Part shown: piece after piece, positions 15,668-25,500 of the stretch | How positions within the stretch are numbered: position 1 is the stretch's first letter | Layout of the letters: each line of letters begins with the position of its first letter | Assembly (NCBI GenBank): GCA_036702865.1 | Contig: DATNQD010000071.1 | Span: 124,001 to 188,000 of the forward strand | Direction: 5' to 3' | Origin: Trichocoleus sp. | GTDB taxonomy: Bacteria; Cyanobacteriota; Cyanobacteriia; Elainellales; Elainellaceae | Length of the DNA stretch: 64,000 bases | Program-made: the position numbers and the translations under genes | Notes under the pieces: generated by a model | The model's input: the letters and a program-made list of their open reading frames with translations, nothing else | Databases searched by the model: none | Told to the model about the DNA's origin: nothing

Positions 15668-17953
15668 ATGAATCAAATCAGCGGTGCAGTGCTTTGTCTG
15701 GCTTATGTTCTGGGATTGCTGTTAACTGGAATTCCGGGAGAACTGCGAGGGATACCGATCGGTTCAATGGCAATGTTGAGTGGCGGTATTCTCTTCGCGT
15801 TTGTTGTGCCTCGCTTTTGGCGATCGGCTCTCCGATCTCGGATTTGGCTTCTTGCAGCAGTTTGTGGATTTCTGGCAGGTCTATATTTTCAGTGGAGAAT
15901 GCCAGCACCTGTTGCCACAGATATTAGCAGCCTCATTCGTAGCCCTGCTCTAGAGGCAGTCTTGGAAGTCAAAGGGCAAGTTATTACGACACCGCAGCGA
16001 ACGCGAAGTGGCAAAACGCGCTTTGAATTACAGGCGATCGAGGCAACTGAAATTAGCGACCAGAAATCTGCGCCTAAAGCTGTTACCGGGCTGGTGTATG
16101 TCACAGTGCCTCAACCGAAACAAGACTTGTATCCGGGGCTAACTGTAAAAGTAATCGGAACCCTTTATTTACCCGAACCTGCCAAAAATCCTGGCGGTTT
16201 TGACTTTCAAGCATACCTGAAGCGAGAAGGCATTTTTTCGGGACTGAGAGGACAGAAATTCACCATTCTAGAAACAGACAAGCCAACACCACCGTTGCTT
16301 TGGTGGGTACGGCAACGCATCGCTCAATCGCAGATCAAAGGGGCAGGCGATCGGGAAGGGGCACTCCTGACAGCGATGGTCATGGGACGGAATGGCGTTG
16401 ATGTGCCCTACGACATTCAAGATACGTTTGCTCAGATTGGGCTATCTCATGTTCTGGCTGCATCCGGGTTCCAGGTGTCGCTGCTCGTTGGCGTAGTTCT
16501 GACACTCACAAAACGGCTTAAATCCCCACTACGGCTGCTAATTGGCATCAGCACGATCGTTTGTTATGTGAGTCTGACTGGTGGCGACCCGCCTGCCTTA
16601 CGGGCTGGACTGATGGGATTTGTGGCACTGCTCGCATTAACACTAGAACGAAAAGTCAAACCGATCGCTGCTTTGCTCTTTGCGGCAGTCTTGATGCTGC
16701 TCTGGAACCCCCTTTGGATCTGGAACTTGGGATTTCAACTCACCTTTCTAGCCACATTAGGGTTGATGGTGACTGTGCCCATTCTCGAAAAATGGCTGGA
16801 CTGGTTGCCACCTGCCCTTGCAGCACTGATCACCGTTCCCACTGCAGCTTACCTCTGGCTGTTGCCCCTCCAGCTCTATGCTTTTAGCATCGTTTCCCCC
16901 TACAGCATTCCGATCAACATCCTGACTAGCCCACTCATTCTGTTTGTTAGTTTGGGCGGCATGATCAGCGCTTTAGCTGGGCTTATTTACCCGATCGCTG
17001 GCAGTTTTCTCGCTTGGCTATTGTTCTACCCGACTCACTTCTTTATCCAACTGGCAGAATTTGGCACTCAGCTTCCGGGTAGTGTCTACGCAACAGGCAA
17101 AATTACCGTGTTGCAGGTCATCATTCTCTACAGCTTGTTTCTCTTAATCTGGTGGAAAGCAAAATGGCAGCGATATTGGTGGGTCGCGGGCATTGTTGGA
17201 CTCAGCTTAGTGGCACTTCCGGCTTGGGCAACGACAACGCATCAGCTTCGAGTCACAATTCTCGATACAACCAATCCCCCAGTCTTAGTACTACAAGATC
17301 GAGGACAAGTAGGGTTAATTAATGGCGGCAGCGAGTCAGCCGTTCAGTTTACGGTTCTGCCGTTTTTGCGTCAGCAAGGGGTAAATCAGATCGATTGGGC
17401 AGTCGACCTCAACCTGGATCCGGCTGCAATCACCGGTTGGCAGGCACTATTGTCACAGATGCCCATCCAAAACTTTTACAGTCGAGCCGCCAAAAAAACG
17501 TCAGCCGGGGCACAGCGATCGCTGATTCAAGCAATCCAGTCTCAGCAAGGTACAGCAATTGCTCTCACCATCGGTCAACCGATTTCCTTTGGTGCAGCCC
17601 ATCTAAAGCTGCTAAACTCACGACCGATCGCGCTTCAAATCCAGCTTCAAGGACAAACTTGGATACTGCTGCAAAATTTACCACCTCAATCCGACGCACT
17701 CGCAGGAATTGCAAAAGCGTTACCGCCTGCTACATTGCTCTGGTGGTCTGGCCACTTACAAGAGACTGCAGTTCTGGAAAAAATTCAGCCCAAAACGGTG
17801 ATCGTCTCTGGTAACGCTATTCCTCCTCAAATCCAAACTTGGCTACAGCAGCAACAGACAAAGACTTACCTTACCGACAAAGAAGGTGCCATTCGTTGGA
17901 CAAACGATCGAGGATTTCAGACAAGCTCTGATGCAACAGATACAGTACAATAG
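15668..17953 (+). CDS. comEC: ComEC/Rec2-family DNA-uptake channel homologue
   Basis: 761 residues. The N-terminal helices (AVLCLAYVLGLLLTGIP) are followed by a DUF4131/OB-like soluble domain (about residues 95-200), including the NPGGFDFQAYLKREGIFSGL block. The competence membrane domain (about 225-520) has LLTAMVMGRNGVDVPYDIQD, LSHVLAASGFQVSLLVG and GGDPPALRAGLMGFVAL. In transformable bacteria the family moves single-stranded DNA across the plasma membrane. The C-terminal 230 residues occupy the metallo-beta-lactamase position (RVTILDTTNPPVLVLQD, VGLINGGSESAV, VLPFLRQQGVNQIDWAV), but the metal motif HxDH is absent (DLNLDPAAITGW), so this domain is unlikely to be a nuclease. No Shine-Dalgarno precedes the start; a downstream start is possible but would remove the first helix. 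Confidence 0.87.
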   Translation: MNQISGAVLCLAYVLGLLLTGIPGELRGIPIGSMAMLSGGILFAFVVPRFWRSALRSRIWLLAAVCGFLAGLYFQWRMPAPVATDISSLIRSPALEAVLEVKGQVITTPQRTRSGKTRFELQAIEATEISDQKSAPKAVTGLVYVTVPQPKQDLYPGLTVKVIGTLYLPEPAKNPGGFDFQAYLKREGIFSGLRGQKFTILETDKPTPPLLWWVRQRIAQSQIKGAGDREGALLTAMVMGRNGVDVPYDIQDTFAQIGLSHVLAASGFQVSLLVGVVLTLTKRLKSPLRLLIGISTIVCYVSLTGGDPPALRAGLMGFVALLALTLERKVKPIAALLFAAVLMLLWNPLWIWNLGFQLTFLATLGLMVTVPILEKWLDWLPPALAALITVPTAAYLWLLPLQLYAFSIVSPYSIPINILTSPLILFVSLGGMISALAGLIYPIAGSFLAWLLFYPTHFFIQLAEFGTQLPGSVYATGKITVLQVIILYSLFLLIWWKAKWQRYWWVAGIVGLSLVALPAWATTTHQLRVTILDTTNPPVLVLQDRGQVGLINGGSESAVQFTVLPFLRQQGVNQIDWAVDLNLDPAAITGWQALLSQMPIQNFYSRAAKKTSAGAQRSLIQAIQSQQGTAIALTIGQPISFGAAHLKLLNSRPIALQIQLQGQTWILLQNLPPQSDALAGIAKALPPATLLWWSGHLQETAVLEKIQPKTVIVSGNAIPPQIQTWLQQQQTKTYLTDKEGAIRWTNDRGFQTSSDATDTVQ

Positions 17954-17967
17954 GCAAGGAGTCACCT

Positions 17968-18052
17968 GGAGAGGTGGCAGAGCGGTTGAATGCGCTTGAC
18001 TCGAAATCAAGTTTGGGGCAACTCAACGGGGGTTCGAATCCCCCCCTCTCCG
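17968..18052 (+). tRNA. tRNA-Ser (anticodon CGA)
   Basis: The acceptor stem GGAGAGG pairs with CCTCTCC and the discriminator is G. The anticodon arm CTTGA-CTCGAAA-TCAAG puts CGA at 34-36, reading UCG. A long class II variable arm (TTTGGGGCAACTCAA) and a T arm GGGGG-TTCGAAT-CCCCC follow. The length is 85 nt and the 3' CCA is not encoded. It lies 14 bases after the comEC stop. Confidence 0.96.
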
Positions 18053-18323
18053 TCCAGAAATCTATTTAACGAAATGTAAACTTATTGCGGCGTGGAACTG
18101 AATTCTGCATCGCTTTTTTATTTGTTCATCCTGATCGCCTTAAGCTATTGTGGCTTAATTTTGATGCAGTCGCTTGTCCCCAACTCTTCACCATAGAATA
18201 TTGGTACAAAGCAATGCTGTCTTTAGCTTTACATTTATTTACTTTGAGTTATGCCGCGATATTAACCCTCGATCGCTGCTGTAAATCAAGGCAGAACCTA
18301 TAGCAGAAGAACCTTGTGGCTCC

Positions 18324-18337
18324 GTACCGTATTTTAC
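18324..18337. promoter_or_regulatory. candidate NtcA-binding site upstream of rbcL
   Basis: GTA-CCGTATTT-TAC is an exact GTA-N8-TAC match inside a wider palindrome CCGTA...TACGG. A -10-like TATTTA lies about 22 bases downstream (18360-18365), the spacing of NtcA-activated promoters. NtcA/BifA binding upstream of rbcL is known in Anabaena. A chance match in a region this long is possible. Confidence 0.5.
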
Positions 18338-18455
18338 GGATTGATAGAAAGATAAACAATATTTATTCATAAGCTAAGAAGATTCAAAGTTAGGCTTATT
18401 ACATTCCTGATATATTTTGATTGAACCTGCAAACAGGGCAGAACATAAAGATAAG

Positions 18456-18474
18456 ATTAATGTTGCCAGTTAAT
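18456..18474. promoter_or_regulatory. palindrome resembling a LysR-type (RbcR) site
   Basis: ATTAA and TTAAT are separated by nine bases, inside flanking GGGCA (18436-18440) and TGCCC (18476-18480). RbcR-type regulators use ATTA/TAAT half-sites, but with a shorter spacer, so this is only a weak candidate. Confidence 0.25.
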
Positions 18475-18632
18475 TTGCCCTGACTCATCCAACTGGATCA
18501 GCACTACAGAATTTTTGTGGCTGTTGTTGGCACGGTATAAGCCTGCTTGGGCGTGATCGCGCATGAGCAGGGCAGGGTTCCTATGTTTTGGATCTCGCAT
18601 TCGGATCGAAGTGATTCACAGGAAGGGAAATC

Positions 18633-20063
18633 ATGTCGTATTCACAAACTAAAACCCAGACGAAAGCTGGGTATCAGGCTGGGGTAAAAGACTATCGCCT
18701 CACCTATTACACGCCAGACTACACACCAAAAGATACAGATATTCTGGCGGCATTCCGCGTTACGCCTCAGCCTGGCGTTCCTTATGAAGAAGCAGGTGCC
18801 GCAGTTGCAGCTGAATCTTCGACCGGAACCTGGACAACCGTATGGACGGACTTGCTGACTGACCTCGATCGCTACAAGGGTCGTTGCTACGACATCGAAC
18901 CCGTTCCCGGTGAAGACAACCAATTCATCGCTTATATTGCGTATCCGTTGGATCTGTTTGAAGAAGGTTCTGTGACCAACATGTTGACCTCGATCGTGGG
19001 GAACGTGTTTGGTTTCAAAGCCCTGAAAGCGCTACGTCTAGAAGACCTGCGGATTCCTGTTGCTTACCTGAAAACGTTCCAGGGTCCTCCTCACGGGATT
19101 CAGGTTGAGCGTGACAAGATCAACAAGTATGGTCGTCCTTTGCTGGGTTGCACCATCAAGCCGAAGCTCGGTTTGTCTGCGAAGAACTATGGTCGCGCAG
19201 TTTATGAGTGTCTGCGTGGTGGTCTGGACTTCACCAAAGACGACGAAAACATCAACTCCCAGCCTTTCCAGCGCTGGCGCGATCGTTTCACCTTTGTAGC
19301 TGAAGCAATATATAAAGCTCAGGCTGAAACGGGTGAAGTGAAGGGTCACTATCTGAATGTGACTGCTGCAACCTGCGAAGACATGCTGAAGCGTGCTGAG
19401 TATGCTAAAGAGCTCGGAATGCCCATCATCATGCATGACTTCTTGACCGCTGGTTTCACCGCTAACACAACTCTGTCGAAGTGGTGCCGCGACAACGGCG
19501 TTCTGCTGCACATTCACCGCGCAATGCACGCTGTAATCGACCGTCAGAAGAACCACGGGATGCACTTCCGCGTTCTGGCAAAGTGTCTGCGGATGTCAGG
19601 TGGTGACCACATTCACACCGGAACCGTTGTGGGTAAGCTGGAAGGCGACAAGGCAGTCACGCTAGGTTTTGTAGATCTGCTGCGTGAGAACTACGTTGAA
19701 CAAGACCGCTCCAAGGGGATTTACTTCACCCAAGATTGGGCTTCCATGCCTGGTGTAATGGCAGTCGCTTCTGGTGGTATCCACGTATGGCACATGCCTG
19801 CTCTGGTCGAAATCTTCGGCGATGATTCCGTGCTTCAGTTTGGTGGTGGTACACTGGGTCACCCCTGGGGTAATGCTCCTGGTGCAACCGCTAACCGTGT
19901 GGCTCTGGAAGCTTGCGTTCAAGCTCGGAACGAAGGTCGTGACCTGATGCGTGAAGGTGGCGATATCATCCGTGAAGCTTGCCGCTGGTCTCCTGAACTG
20001 GCAACCGCTTGCGAACTGTGGAAGGAAATCAAGTTCGAGTTTGAAGCACAAGACACCATTTAA
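18633..20063 (+). CDS. rbcL: RuBisCO large subunit, form IB
   Basis: 476 residues, the normal length. It catalyses carboxylation or oxygenation of ribulose-1,5-bisphosphate in the carboxysome as an L8S8 complex with RbcS. The activation lysine lies in [10 protein letters not shown] (Lys202 here), with the Mg-binding DDE following. The other active-site blocks [40 protein letters not shown] and [12 protein letters not shown] are intact. The sequence is cyanobacterial/plant-like (form IB), which predicts beta-carboxysomes; no ccm genes are in the window. The start is supported by AGGAAGGG 12 bases upstream. It is the first gene of rbcL-rbcX-rbcS, with rca 166 bases after rbcS. Confidence 0.99.
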   Translation: MSYSQTKTQTKAGYQAGVKDYRLTYYTPDYTPKDTDILAAFRVTPQPGVPYEEAGAAVAAESSTGTWTTVWTDLLTDLDRYKGRCYDIEPVPGEDNQFIAYIAYPLDLFEEGSVTNMLTSIVGNVFGFKALKALRLEDLRIPVAYLKTFQGPPHGIQVERDKINKYGRPLLGCTIKPKLGLSAKNYGRAVYECLRGGLDFTKDDENINSQPFQRWRDRFTFVAEAIYKAQAETGEVKGHYLNVTAATCEDMLKRAEYAKELGMPIIMHDFLTAGFTANTTLSKWCRDNGVLLHIHRAMHAVIDRQKNHGMHFRVLAKCLRMSGGDHIHTGTVVGKLEGDKAVTLGFVDLLRENYVEQDRSKGIYFTQDWASMPGVMAVASGGIHVWHMPALVEIFGDDSVLQFGGGTLGHPWGNAPGATANRVALEACVQARNEGRDLMREGGDIIREACRWSPELATACELWKEIKFEFEAQDTI

Positions 20064-20071
20064 TGGGCTAG

Positions 20072-20180
20072 GGATGAAGGGTGAAGGGTGAAGGATGAAT
20101 CGTAGCTGTCCTTCTGACTTTCCAGAAACAAGCTGCTATTCTTAACCTCATCCCTCATCCCTCTTAACTCATCCTTATCC
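20072..20180. repeat. complementary short repeats in the rbcL-rbcX spacer
   Basis: GGGATGAAGGGTGAAGGGTG followed by AAGGATGAA (20071-20099) is an array of 7-base GGGTGAA-like units. The opposite end (20146-20178) holds CCTCATCCCTCATCCCTC and ACTCATCC, the complementary heptad pattern. The arms can fold into a long imperfect hairpin that spans the whole spacer. It ends two bases before the rbcX ATG and leaves that gene with a pyrimidine-rich leader and no Shine-Dalgarno. Confidence 0.7.
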
Positions 20181-20181
20181 T

Positions 20182-20598
20182 ATGGATCTCAGGCAAATTG
20201 CCAAGGATACTGCCAAAACGCTAATGAGCTATCTCACCTATCAAGCGGTGCGAACGGTGATTGCTCAGTTAAATGAAACTGACCCACCTAGAGCGTTGTG
20301 GCTGCATCAGTTCTCCTCAAGAGAGCGAATTCAAGATGGTGAAGCGTACCTTCAGGCTTTATTCCATGAACGTCAGGATCTTGCGTTTCGGATTCTGACT
20401 GTTCGGGAACATATTTCGGAGGAGATTGCAGAGGTGCTGCCGGAAATGCTGCGATCGACCGTCCAGCAAGCCAATATGGAGCAACGCCGCCAGCAGCTAG
20501 AGCGGATGACGCAAGTCAGTGTGGATGTCGGAACGGTTCATCCTGACCAAGCGATCGACGTTCAAACCGCTGAGACAGACCCTGAGCATCGCGAGTAG
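20182..20598 (+). CDS. rbcX: RuBisCO assembly chaperone RbcX
   Basis: 138 residues. This is the all-helical RbcX family: DLRQIAKDTAKTLMSYLTYQ, AVRTVIAQLNETDPPRALWL, FSSRERIQDGEAYLQALF, LAFRILTVREHISEEIAEVL. The dimer clamps the C-terminal tail of RbcL during L8 core assembly. The tail after about residue 112 is polar and variable, as usual. Its position between rbcL and rbcS is the classic cyanobacterial order. No ribosome-binding site is visible (CCTTATCCT precedes the ATG), so translation may depend on the spacer structure or be weak, fitting a chaperone needed in smaller amounts than RbcL. Confidence 0.95.
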   Translation: MDLRQIAKDTAKTLMSYLTYQAVRTVIAQLNETDPPRALWLHQFSSRERIQDGEAYLQALFHERQDLAFRILTVREHISEEIAEVLPEMLRSTVQQANMEQRRQQLERMTQVSVDVGTVHPDQAIDVQTAETDPEHRE

Positions 20599-20689
20599 CG
20601 TTTGGCAGAAAGCCATTGAGCAAACGGCTGATCAGATTCGATCGAACAGGTTGCTCACGCTGTAAACCCTAATCCAAACAGGTAAATCA

Positions 20690-21031
20690 ATGAAGACTCT
20701 ACCTAAAGAGCGTCGTTACGAAACTTTTTCCTACTTGCCTCCCCTCAGCGATGCTCAAATCGCGCGGCAGATCCAGTACACGATCGAGCAAGGCTATTTC
20801 CCTTGCATCGAGTTCAACGAAGACTCTGCGGCTGACATGTACTACTGGACAATGTGGAAGCTGCCTCTGTTCAACGCTCGTACTCCTCAGGAAGTTCTGA
20901 ACGAAGTACAGCAGTGCCGCTCTGAGTTCCCCAATTGCTACATTCGTGTAGTTGCATTTGACAACATCAAGCAGTGCCAGGTCATGAGCTTTATCGTTCA
21001 CAAGCCCGGCAACAGCAACTTCCGTTACTAA
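20690..21031 (+). CDS. rbcS: RuBisCO small subunit
   Basis: 113 residues, typical cyanobacterial length without the plant betaA-betaB loop extension. The hallmarks are [39 protein letters not shown] and [15 protein letters not shown]. It caps both ends of the RbcL octamer. An AGGT ribosome-binding site precedes the start. It is followed by a hairpin (21149-21171) before rca. Confidence 0.98.
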   Translation: MKTLPKERRYETFSYLPPLSDAQIARQIQYTIEQGYFPCIEFNEDSAADMYYWTMWKLPLFNARTPQEVLNEVQQCRSEFPNCYIRVVAFDNIKQCQVMSFIVHKPGNSNFRY

Positions 21032-21148
21032 GGGCTTCAACCGTTTTTCGGTGATCTTGTAATGGATACAAAGGGGAAGGCTTCATCAGTTAACCGCCAG
21101 TTGTTTTTGCGATCGGTCGATTAACCTCAGCTTTTTCTTTTTAATTCT

Positions 21149-21171
21149 GGGAGGTGGATTATCTGCCTCCC
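21149..21171 (+). terminator. hairpin between rbcS and rca
   Basis: GGGAGG and CCTCCC enclose GAT/ATC, forming a compact stem, with TTCTGTAT downstream. It is a weak terminator or attenuator that would lower rca transcription relative to rbcLXS. Confidence 0.5.
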
Positions 21172-21197
21172 TTCTGTATGACTATGGGTTAATTCTT

Positions 21198-22469
21198 ATG
21201 AGCTATTTTGTTTCTCCACGCTTTCTCGACAAGATTGCCGTTCACGTTACCAAAAACTTTCTTAATATTCCTGGTGTAAAAGTGCCGCTCATTCTGGGCG
21301 TTCATGGGAAAAAAGGAGAAGGTAAATCGTTTCAGTGTGAACTGGCATTTGAGAAGATGGGCGTAGAGGCAGTTTTTATGTCTGCCGGAGAATTGGAAAG
21401 CCCAGATGCAGGTGATCCGGCTCGATTGATTCGATTACGCTATCGCGAAGCAGCCGAACTGAGCCGAGTCCGGGGACGGATAGCAGTATTGATGATTAAC
21501 GACATTGATGCTGGGATGGGACGAGTCGATCAGTTCACCCAATACACAGTGAACACCCAGTTGGTGGCAGGTACGTTGATGAATATTGCCGATAATCCCA
21601 CCAACGTCCAGCTACCGGGAAGCTACGACTCTGAGCCGGTTCAGCGAATTCCGATTATTGTCACTGGAAATGATTTTGCTACCCTCTATGCGCCGCTGGT
21701 GCGAGACGGACGGATGGAAAAGTTCTATTGGGAACCCGATCGCGCCGATCGCATTGGCATTGTGGGAGGAATTTTTGCGACCGATGGGGTAGCTCAGCCC
21801 CAGATCGAACAATTGGTGGACAACTTCCCCAATCAATCGATCGACTTTTTTAGCGCGTTACATTCACGCCTATTTGATGAGCAGGTGCGTCAATTTATCC
21901 ACAAGATTGGAATTGAGCGAATTTCGACAAGAGTTGCAAACAGCACTGAAAAACCACCTGAGTTTCAAAAGCCAGATTTTAGTCTGTCTCACTTGGTAGA
22001 GATGGGCAATCTGATGGTGAAAGAACAGCAGCGAATTCAGGAATTGCGTTTGGTACGAGAATATCATTCAGCCTTGCAAGATCAGAATTCTGTGCCCAGC
22101 CGATCGATGCAAGCAAAGCCGACTGCTCCAGTTGAGTCAGCTTCTGTTGTGCATAAAACTGCTGGTAATGGGAACGGTAAAGCTCAGTTCGATTCTGGAG
22201 CCAGTCATGCTAACCTCGGCGGTGAAATGTCAGAGGCGGTCAGACAATTTGTGAATCAGGGCTATCGAATCGGGATTGAGTATGTAGATCAGCGGCGGTT
22301 CCGCACCAATTCCTGGCAGTGCTATACCGTTGTTCAAGGAACTGAGGCAGAAGCGATCGACGCGCTCAAAAACTGCTTGCAAGAACACCAGCAGGACTAT
22401 GTGCGACTCGTAGGAATCAACCCAGGCGATCGGCGGCGAGTCACGGAAACGATTATCCAACGTCCCTGA
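21198..22469 (+). CDS. rca: RuBisCO activase, cyanobacterial type with SSU-like domain
   Basis: 423 residues. The AAA+ module (residues about 1-290) is closely plant-Rca-like: Walker A GVHGKKGEGKSFQ, Walker B IAVLMINDIDAG, sensor-1 region PIIVTGNDFATLYAPLVRDG and sensor-2 arginine in RMEKFYWEPDRADRI. A flexible linker (about 290-345) leads to a C-terminal RbcS-like SSUL domain (VRQFVNQGYRIGIEYVDQRR, FRTNSWQCYTVV, QDYVRLVGINPGDRR). In other cyanobacteria that domain docks on RuBisCO and recruits the activase to carboxysomes, where it removes inhibitory sugar phosphates. No strong ribosome-binding site is seen. The gene is separated from rbcS by a hairpin, so expression may be partly independent. 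Confidence 0.94.
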   Translation: MSYFVSPRFLDKIAVHVTKNFLNIPGVKVPLILGVHGKKGEGKSFQCELAFEKMGVEAVFMSAGELESPDAGDPARLIRLRYREAAELSRVRGRIAVLMINDIDAGMGRVDQFTQYTVNTQLVAGTLMNIADNPTNVQLPGSYDSEPVQRIPIIVTGNDFATLYAPLVRDGRMEKFYWEPDRADRIGIVGGIFATDGVAQPQIEQLVDNFPNQSIDFFSALHSRLFDEQVRQFIHKIGIERISTRVANSTEKPPEFQKPDFSLSHLVEMGNLMVKEQQRIQELRLVREYHSALQDQNSVPSRSMQAKPTAPVESASVVHKTAGNGNGKAQFDSGASHANLGGEMSEAVRQFVNQGYRIGIEYVDQRRFRTNSWQCYTVVQGTEAEAIDALKNCLQEHQQDYVRLVGINPGDRRRVTETIIQRP

Positions 22470-22499
22470 AGTTACGGAAGCGGTAAGGAGATGACATTT

Positions 22500-22551
22500 T
22501 TGTGGGATGAGTATTTTGTCCGTTGAGGCGGATGAGGATACCATCCCACAA
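22500..22551. terminator. hairpin between convergent rca and NRPS genes
   Basis: TTGTGGGATG (22500-22509) and CATCCCACAA (22542-22551) form a perfect 10-bp stem, with GTCCG/CGGAT pairing inside. There is no strong T tract on either side, so it is probably a shared but imperfect terminator. Confidence 0.55.
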
Positions 22552-22569
22552 GCTATTTCATCCGCAATC

Positions 22570-25500
22570 CTAACCGCCGATCGATCGGGTAATGCAGTAT
22601 TGGAGTTTCTCACCCAACACCTGTACAAATGGCTCTTGCAGCATTCCTAGGTGAGTGCCGGGAATCTCATAAATTTCTAGCCCGCCTGCAGCCCACTCAT
22701 GCCAGCCTAGATTAGGGTCAAGACCGTATTCTGGATTGATTGATGGTTGAGCTGCCTTGAAGAGAGTGACATGACCCAGATAAACCTGAGGGATATAGGC
22801 TTCCATCGATTCAAGATTCTGTTGTTCATGGAAAAAATCTTGAAGTGCAGCCGGAAGGGGCTGTCTGGTGTGTTGACAGACCTCTATGCCAAGTTGCAAA
22901 ATCCGCTGCCGTAAATATTCTTGCCAATGATAAGCCTGACCTACAACTCGCTCTTTTAGTTTTTGTGCCCCATAGCTCCAGCCAATATCCGAAAAGTGCT
23001 GCCAATGTTTTGTTAGTTTTTCAGATTTGGATATGGGGATATTGGCATTAGGGGAGCGGCTGTCTAGCAGGGCTAAGAGTGCCACATCCTGACCCTGAAG
23101 CTTTAGCTGTCGTGCCATCTCATAAGCAACCAATCCTCCATAAGAAACTCCTGCCAGCAAGTATGGACCTTCCGGCTGAAGTGCCTGAATTTGTTTGATA
23201 TAGTGAACTGCCAGGTCTTCAGCTTGATTAGAGGGAAACGATTCACCCGCAATATGAGTTGATAAACCATAAATAGGCTGTTCAGGATCAAGATGACGCA
23301 CGAGCGAGCGATAAAACTTGAGCCCTCGACCCAAAACATGAATACAAAAGAGAGGCGGTTTTTTGCCTTGAGATCGATCGGGTTGAATCAAAACAAGCGA
23401 CGGACAGAGCAGCGATTGATCAGACTCGGAAGGAATATGAGACTGGCGTAACCGTTCTGCAAGTTGTTCGATCGTGGGTTGTTGAAACAGTGTAACGAGC
23501 GGTAGCGTTTGATTGAACGTTTTTTCAACCGTAGACCAGAGCCGCACAGCAACCAAGGAATTGCCACCTAACTCAAAGAAATTGTCCTGAATGCCAATCG
23601 GTTGAACCTGTAAAAATGTTTCCCAGATCTGGACAAGCTGCTGTTCGATCGCATTACGAGGGGCGGTCAGCGTAGGGTTGGAGCGGGATGCATGGCTCAG
23701 ATCAGGGTCAGGTAAGGCTTTGCGGTCTAGCTTGCCGTTGGGAGTGAGGGGTAAAGAGGACAGCCAGACAAAGGCAGCCGGAATCATATAGTCTGGCAGC
23801 TTTTCCTTGAGAAAGTGGCGAATTACCTCAAGTGAAGGTTCTGACTCAGTGCGATCGGCAACGAGATAAGCCACGATTTGTTGATCACCAGGCGAGACTT
23901 CTCTTGCTAGAAGTGCCGCTTCTCGAATCCCTGAACACTGAAGTAAAACTGCCTCAATTTCACCCAATTCAACTCGGAAGCCGCGGATTTTGACCTGATG
24001 ATCAATGCGACCCAGAAATTCTATGTTGCCATCGGGTAAGTAGCGCCCCAGATCTCCAGTCCGATAGAGATGGGCAGATGGATTATCGCTAAACGGATCA
24101 GGAATAAACTTGGTTGCATTCAGCTCAGGACGATTCAGATAACCCCGCGCCACACCGTCCCCTCCGATAAACAGCTCCCCGATCGTCCCAATTGGAACCG
24201 GATTGAGTTGCTCATCGAGTACATAGAACCGCTGATTTGCTAAAGGCTTCCCGTAAGGAATGCTCTTCCAGGCTGGGTTAATTGACTCGATCGGATAGAA
24301 GATTGACCAGATTGAAGCTTCCGTCGCCCCACCCAAACTAATGATTTCGATCGGTTCTTCACCAATTTTTAATTCCCGAATCAGGGAAGGCAGGGTGAGC
24401 GAAATCCAGTCACCGCTTAAGAGCAACAGCCGGAGCGATCGGGGTAGCCTACACTCCATGTCCGCCAAATGCCCGGAAAACATTTGCATTACTGGTGGAG
24501 CAGAATTCCAGATCGTTACCTGTTCCTGCACCATTAAGTCAATCCAGTGCTTCGGATCAGGAGCGATCGAGGGTTGAGGTAGAATTACTGTTCCCCCCGC
24601 TGCCAGCAGCCCAAACAGGTCATAAACAGAGAGATCAAAATTGAGCGAGCAAACTGACAACACCCGATCGGACGCTTGAACCCCAAATCGACTGTTAATA
24701 TCCAGAACCGTATTGACTGCACCGCGATGTTCAATCAAAACGCCCTTGGGCTTGCCTGTTGAGCCAGAGGTGTAAATGATGTAAGCCAGGTTTTCAGATG
24801 TAACGGGACTGACTGGATTATCCTGAGGTTCGGCAGCGATCGATTGCCAATCTGTATCTAAGCAAATGCTAGTCAGGTGGGAGGGAAGTAAAGCCTGAAG
24901 TTTTGCCTGCGTGAGGACAACAGACATTTGAGCATCAGCAAGGATGTGGGCGAGGCGATCGGCAGGATAGGTCGGATCGAGTGGTACATAAGCGCCCCCG
25001 GCTTTCAGGATGGCAAATAGCCCAACGACCATTTCGATCGAGCGTTCAACACAAATACCGACAGGGGTTTCTGGGGTAACGCCAAGCTTTTGGAGGTGAT
25101 GAGCCAACTGATTTGCCCGCTGGTTTAATGCTGCGTAAGTTAGAGATTCGCCTGCAAAGACAACGGCAACTGCATCTGGTGTGCGATCGACTTGGGCTTC
25201 AAACAAATCATGGAGCCGCAGTTCTCGATCGTATTCCCTTTCCGTTGCGTTCCATTCCATCAAAATCTGATGGTGTTCTGCCTCACTCAATCCCCCCAGA
25301 GATGACTGTAAAGAGACGGATGAATGCTGTTGAAGTGAACGATCGGGAGATGAGATGAGTTCTTGTAAGAAAGTAAAAAATTGATGGTTAATTACCTGAA
25401 TCTTTTCAGAGTCAAGAACGTTTTGGTTGTAGATCCAGCAACAAGTTGACTCAGTTTCAGAAATTACCAGTGTCAATTCGCGTCCCAGGGTTTCAGGCAG

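Larger units (their letters stand above)
18053..18632. other. long upstream region of rbcL
   Basis: About 580 bases without a convincing gene; an open frame at 18085-18303 looks non-coding. It contains a possible NtcA site (18324-18337), an ATTAA-N9-TTAAT palindrome (18456-18474) and a leader hairpin CCTGCT/AGCAGG (18542-18571) shortly before rbcL. A purine-rich AGGAAGGG ribosome-binding site is present at about 18621. Confidence 0.5.

Noticed and set aside
18085-18303. 72-residue open frame upstream of rbcL
   Set aside because: No ribosome-binding site, no recognisable domain, and it overlaps the likely promoter region.
18456-18474. Firm RbcR site upstream of rbcL
   Set aside because: The half-sites fit but the nine-base spacer does not match the usual spacing, so it is kept only as a weak regulatory candidate.
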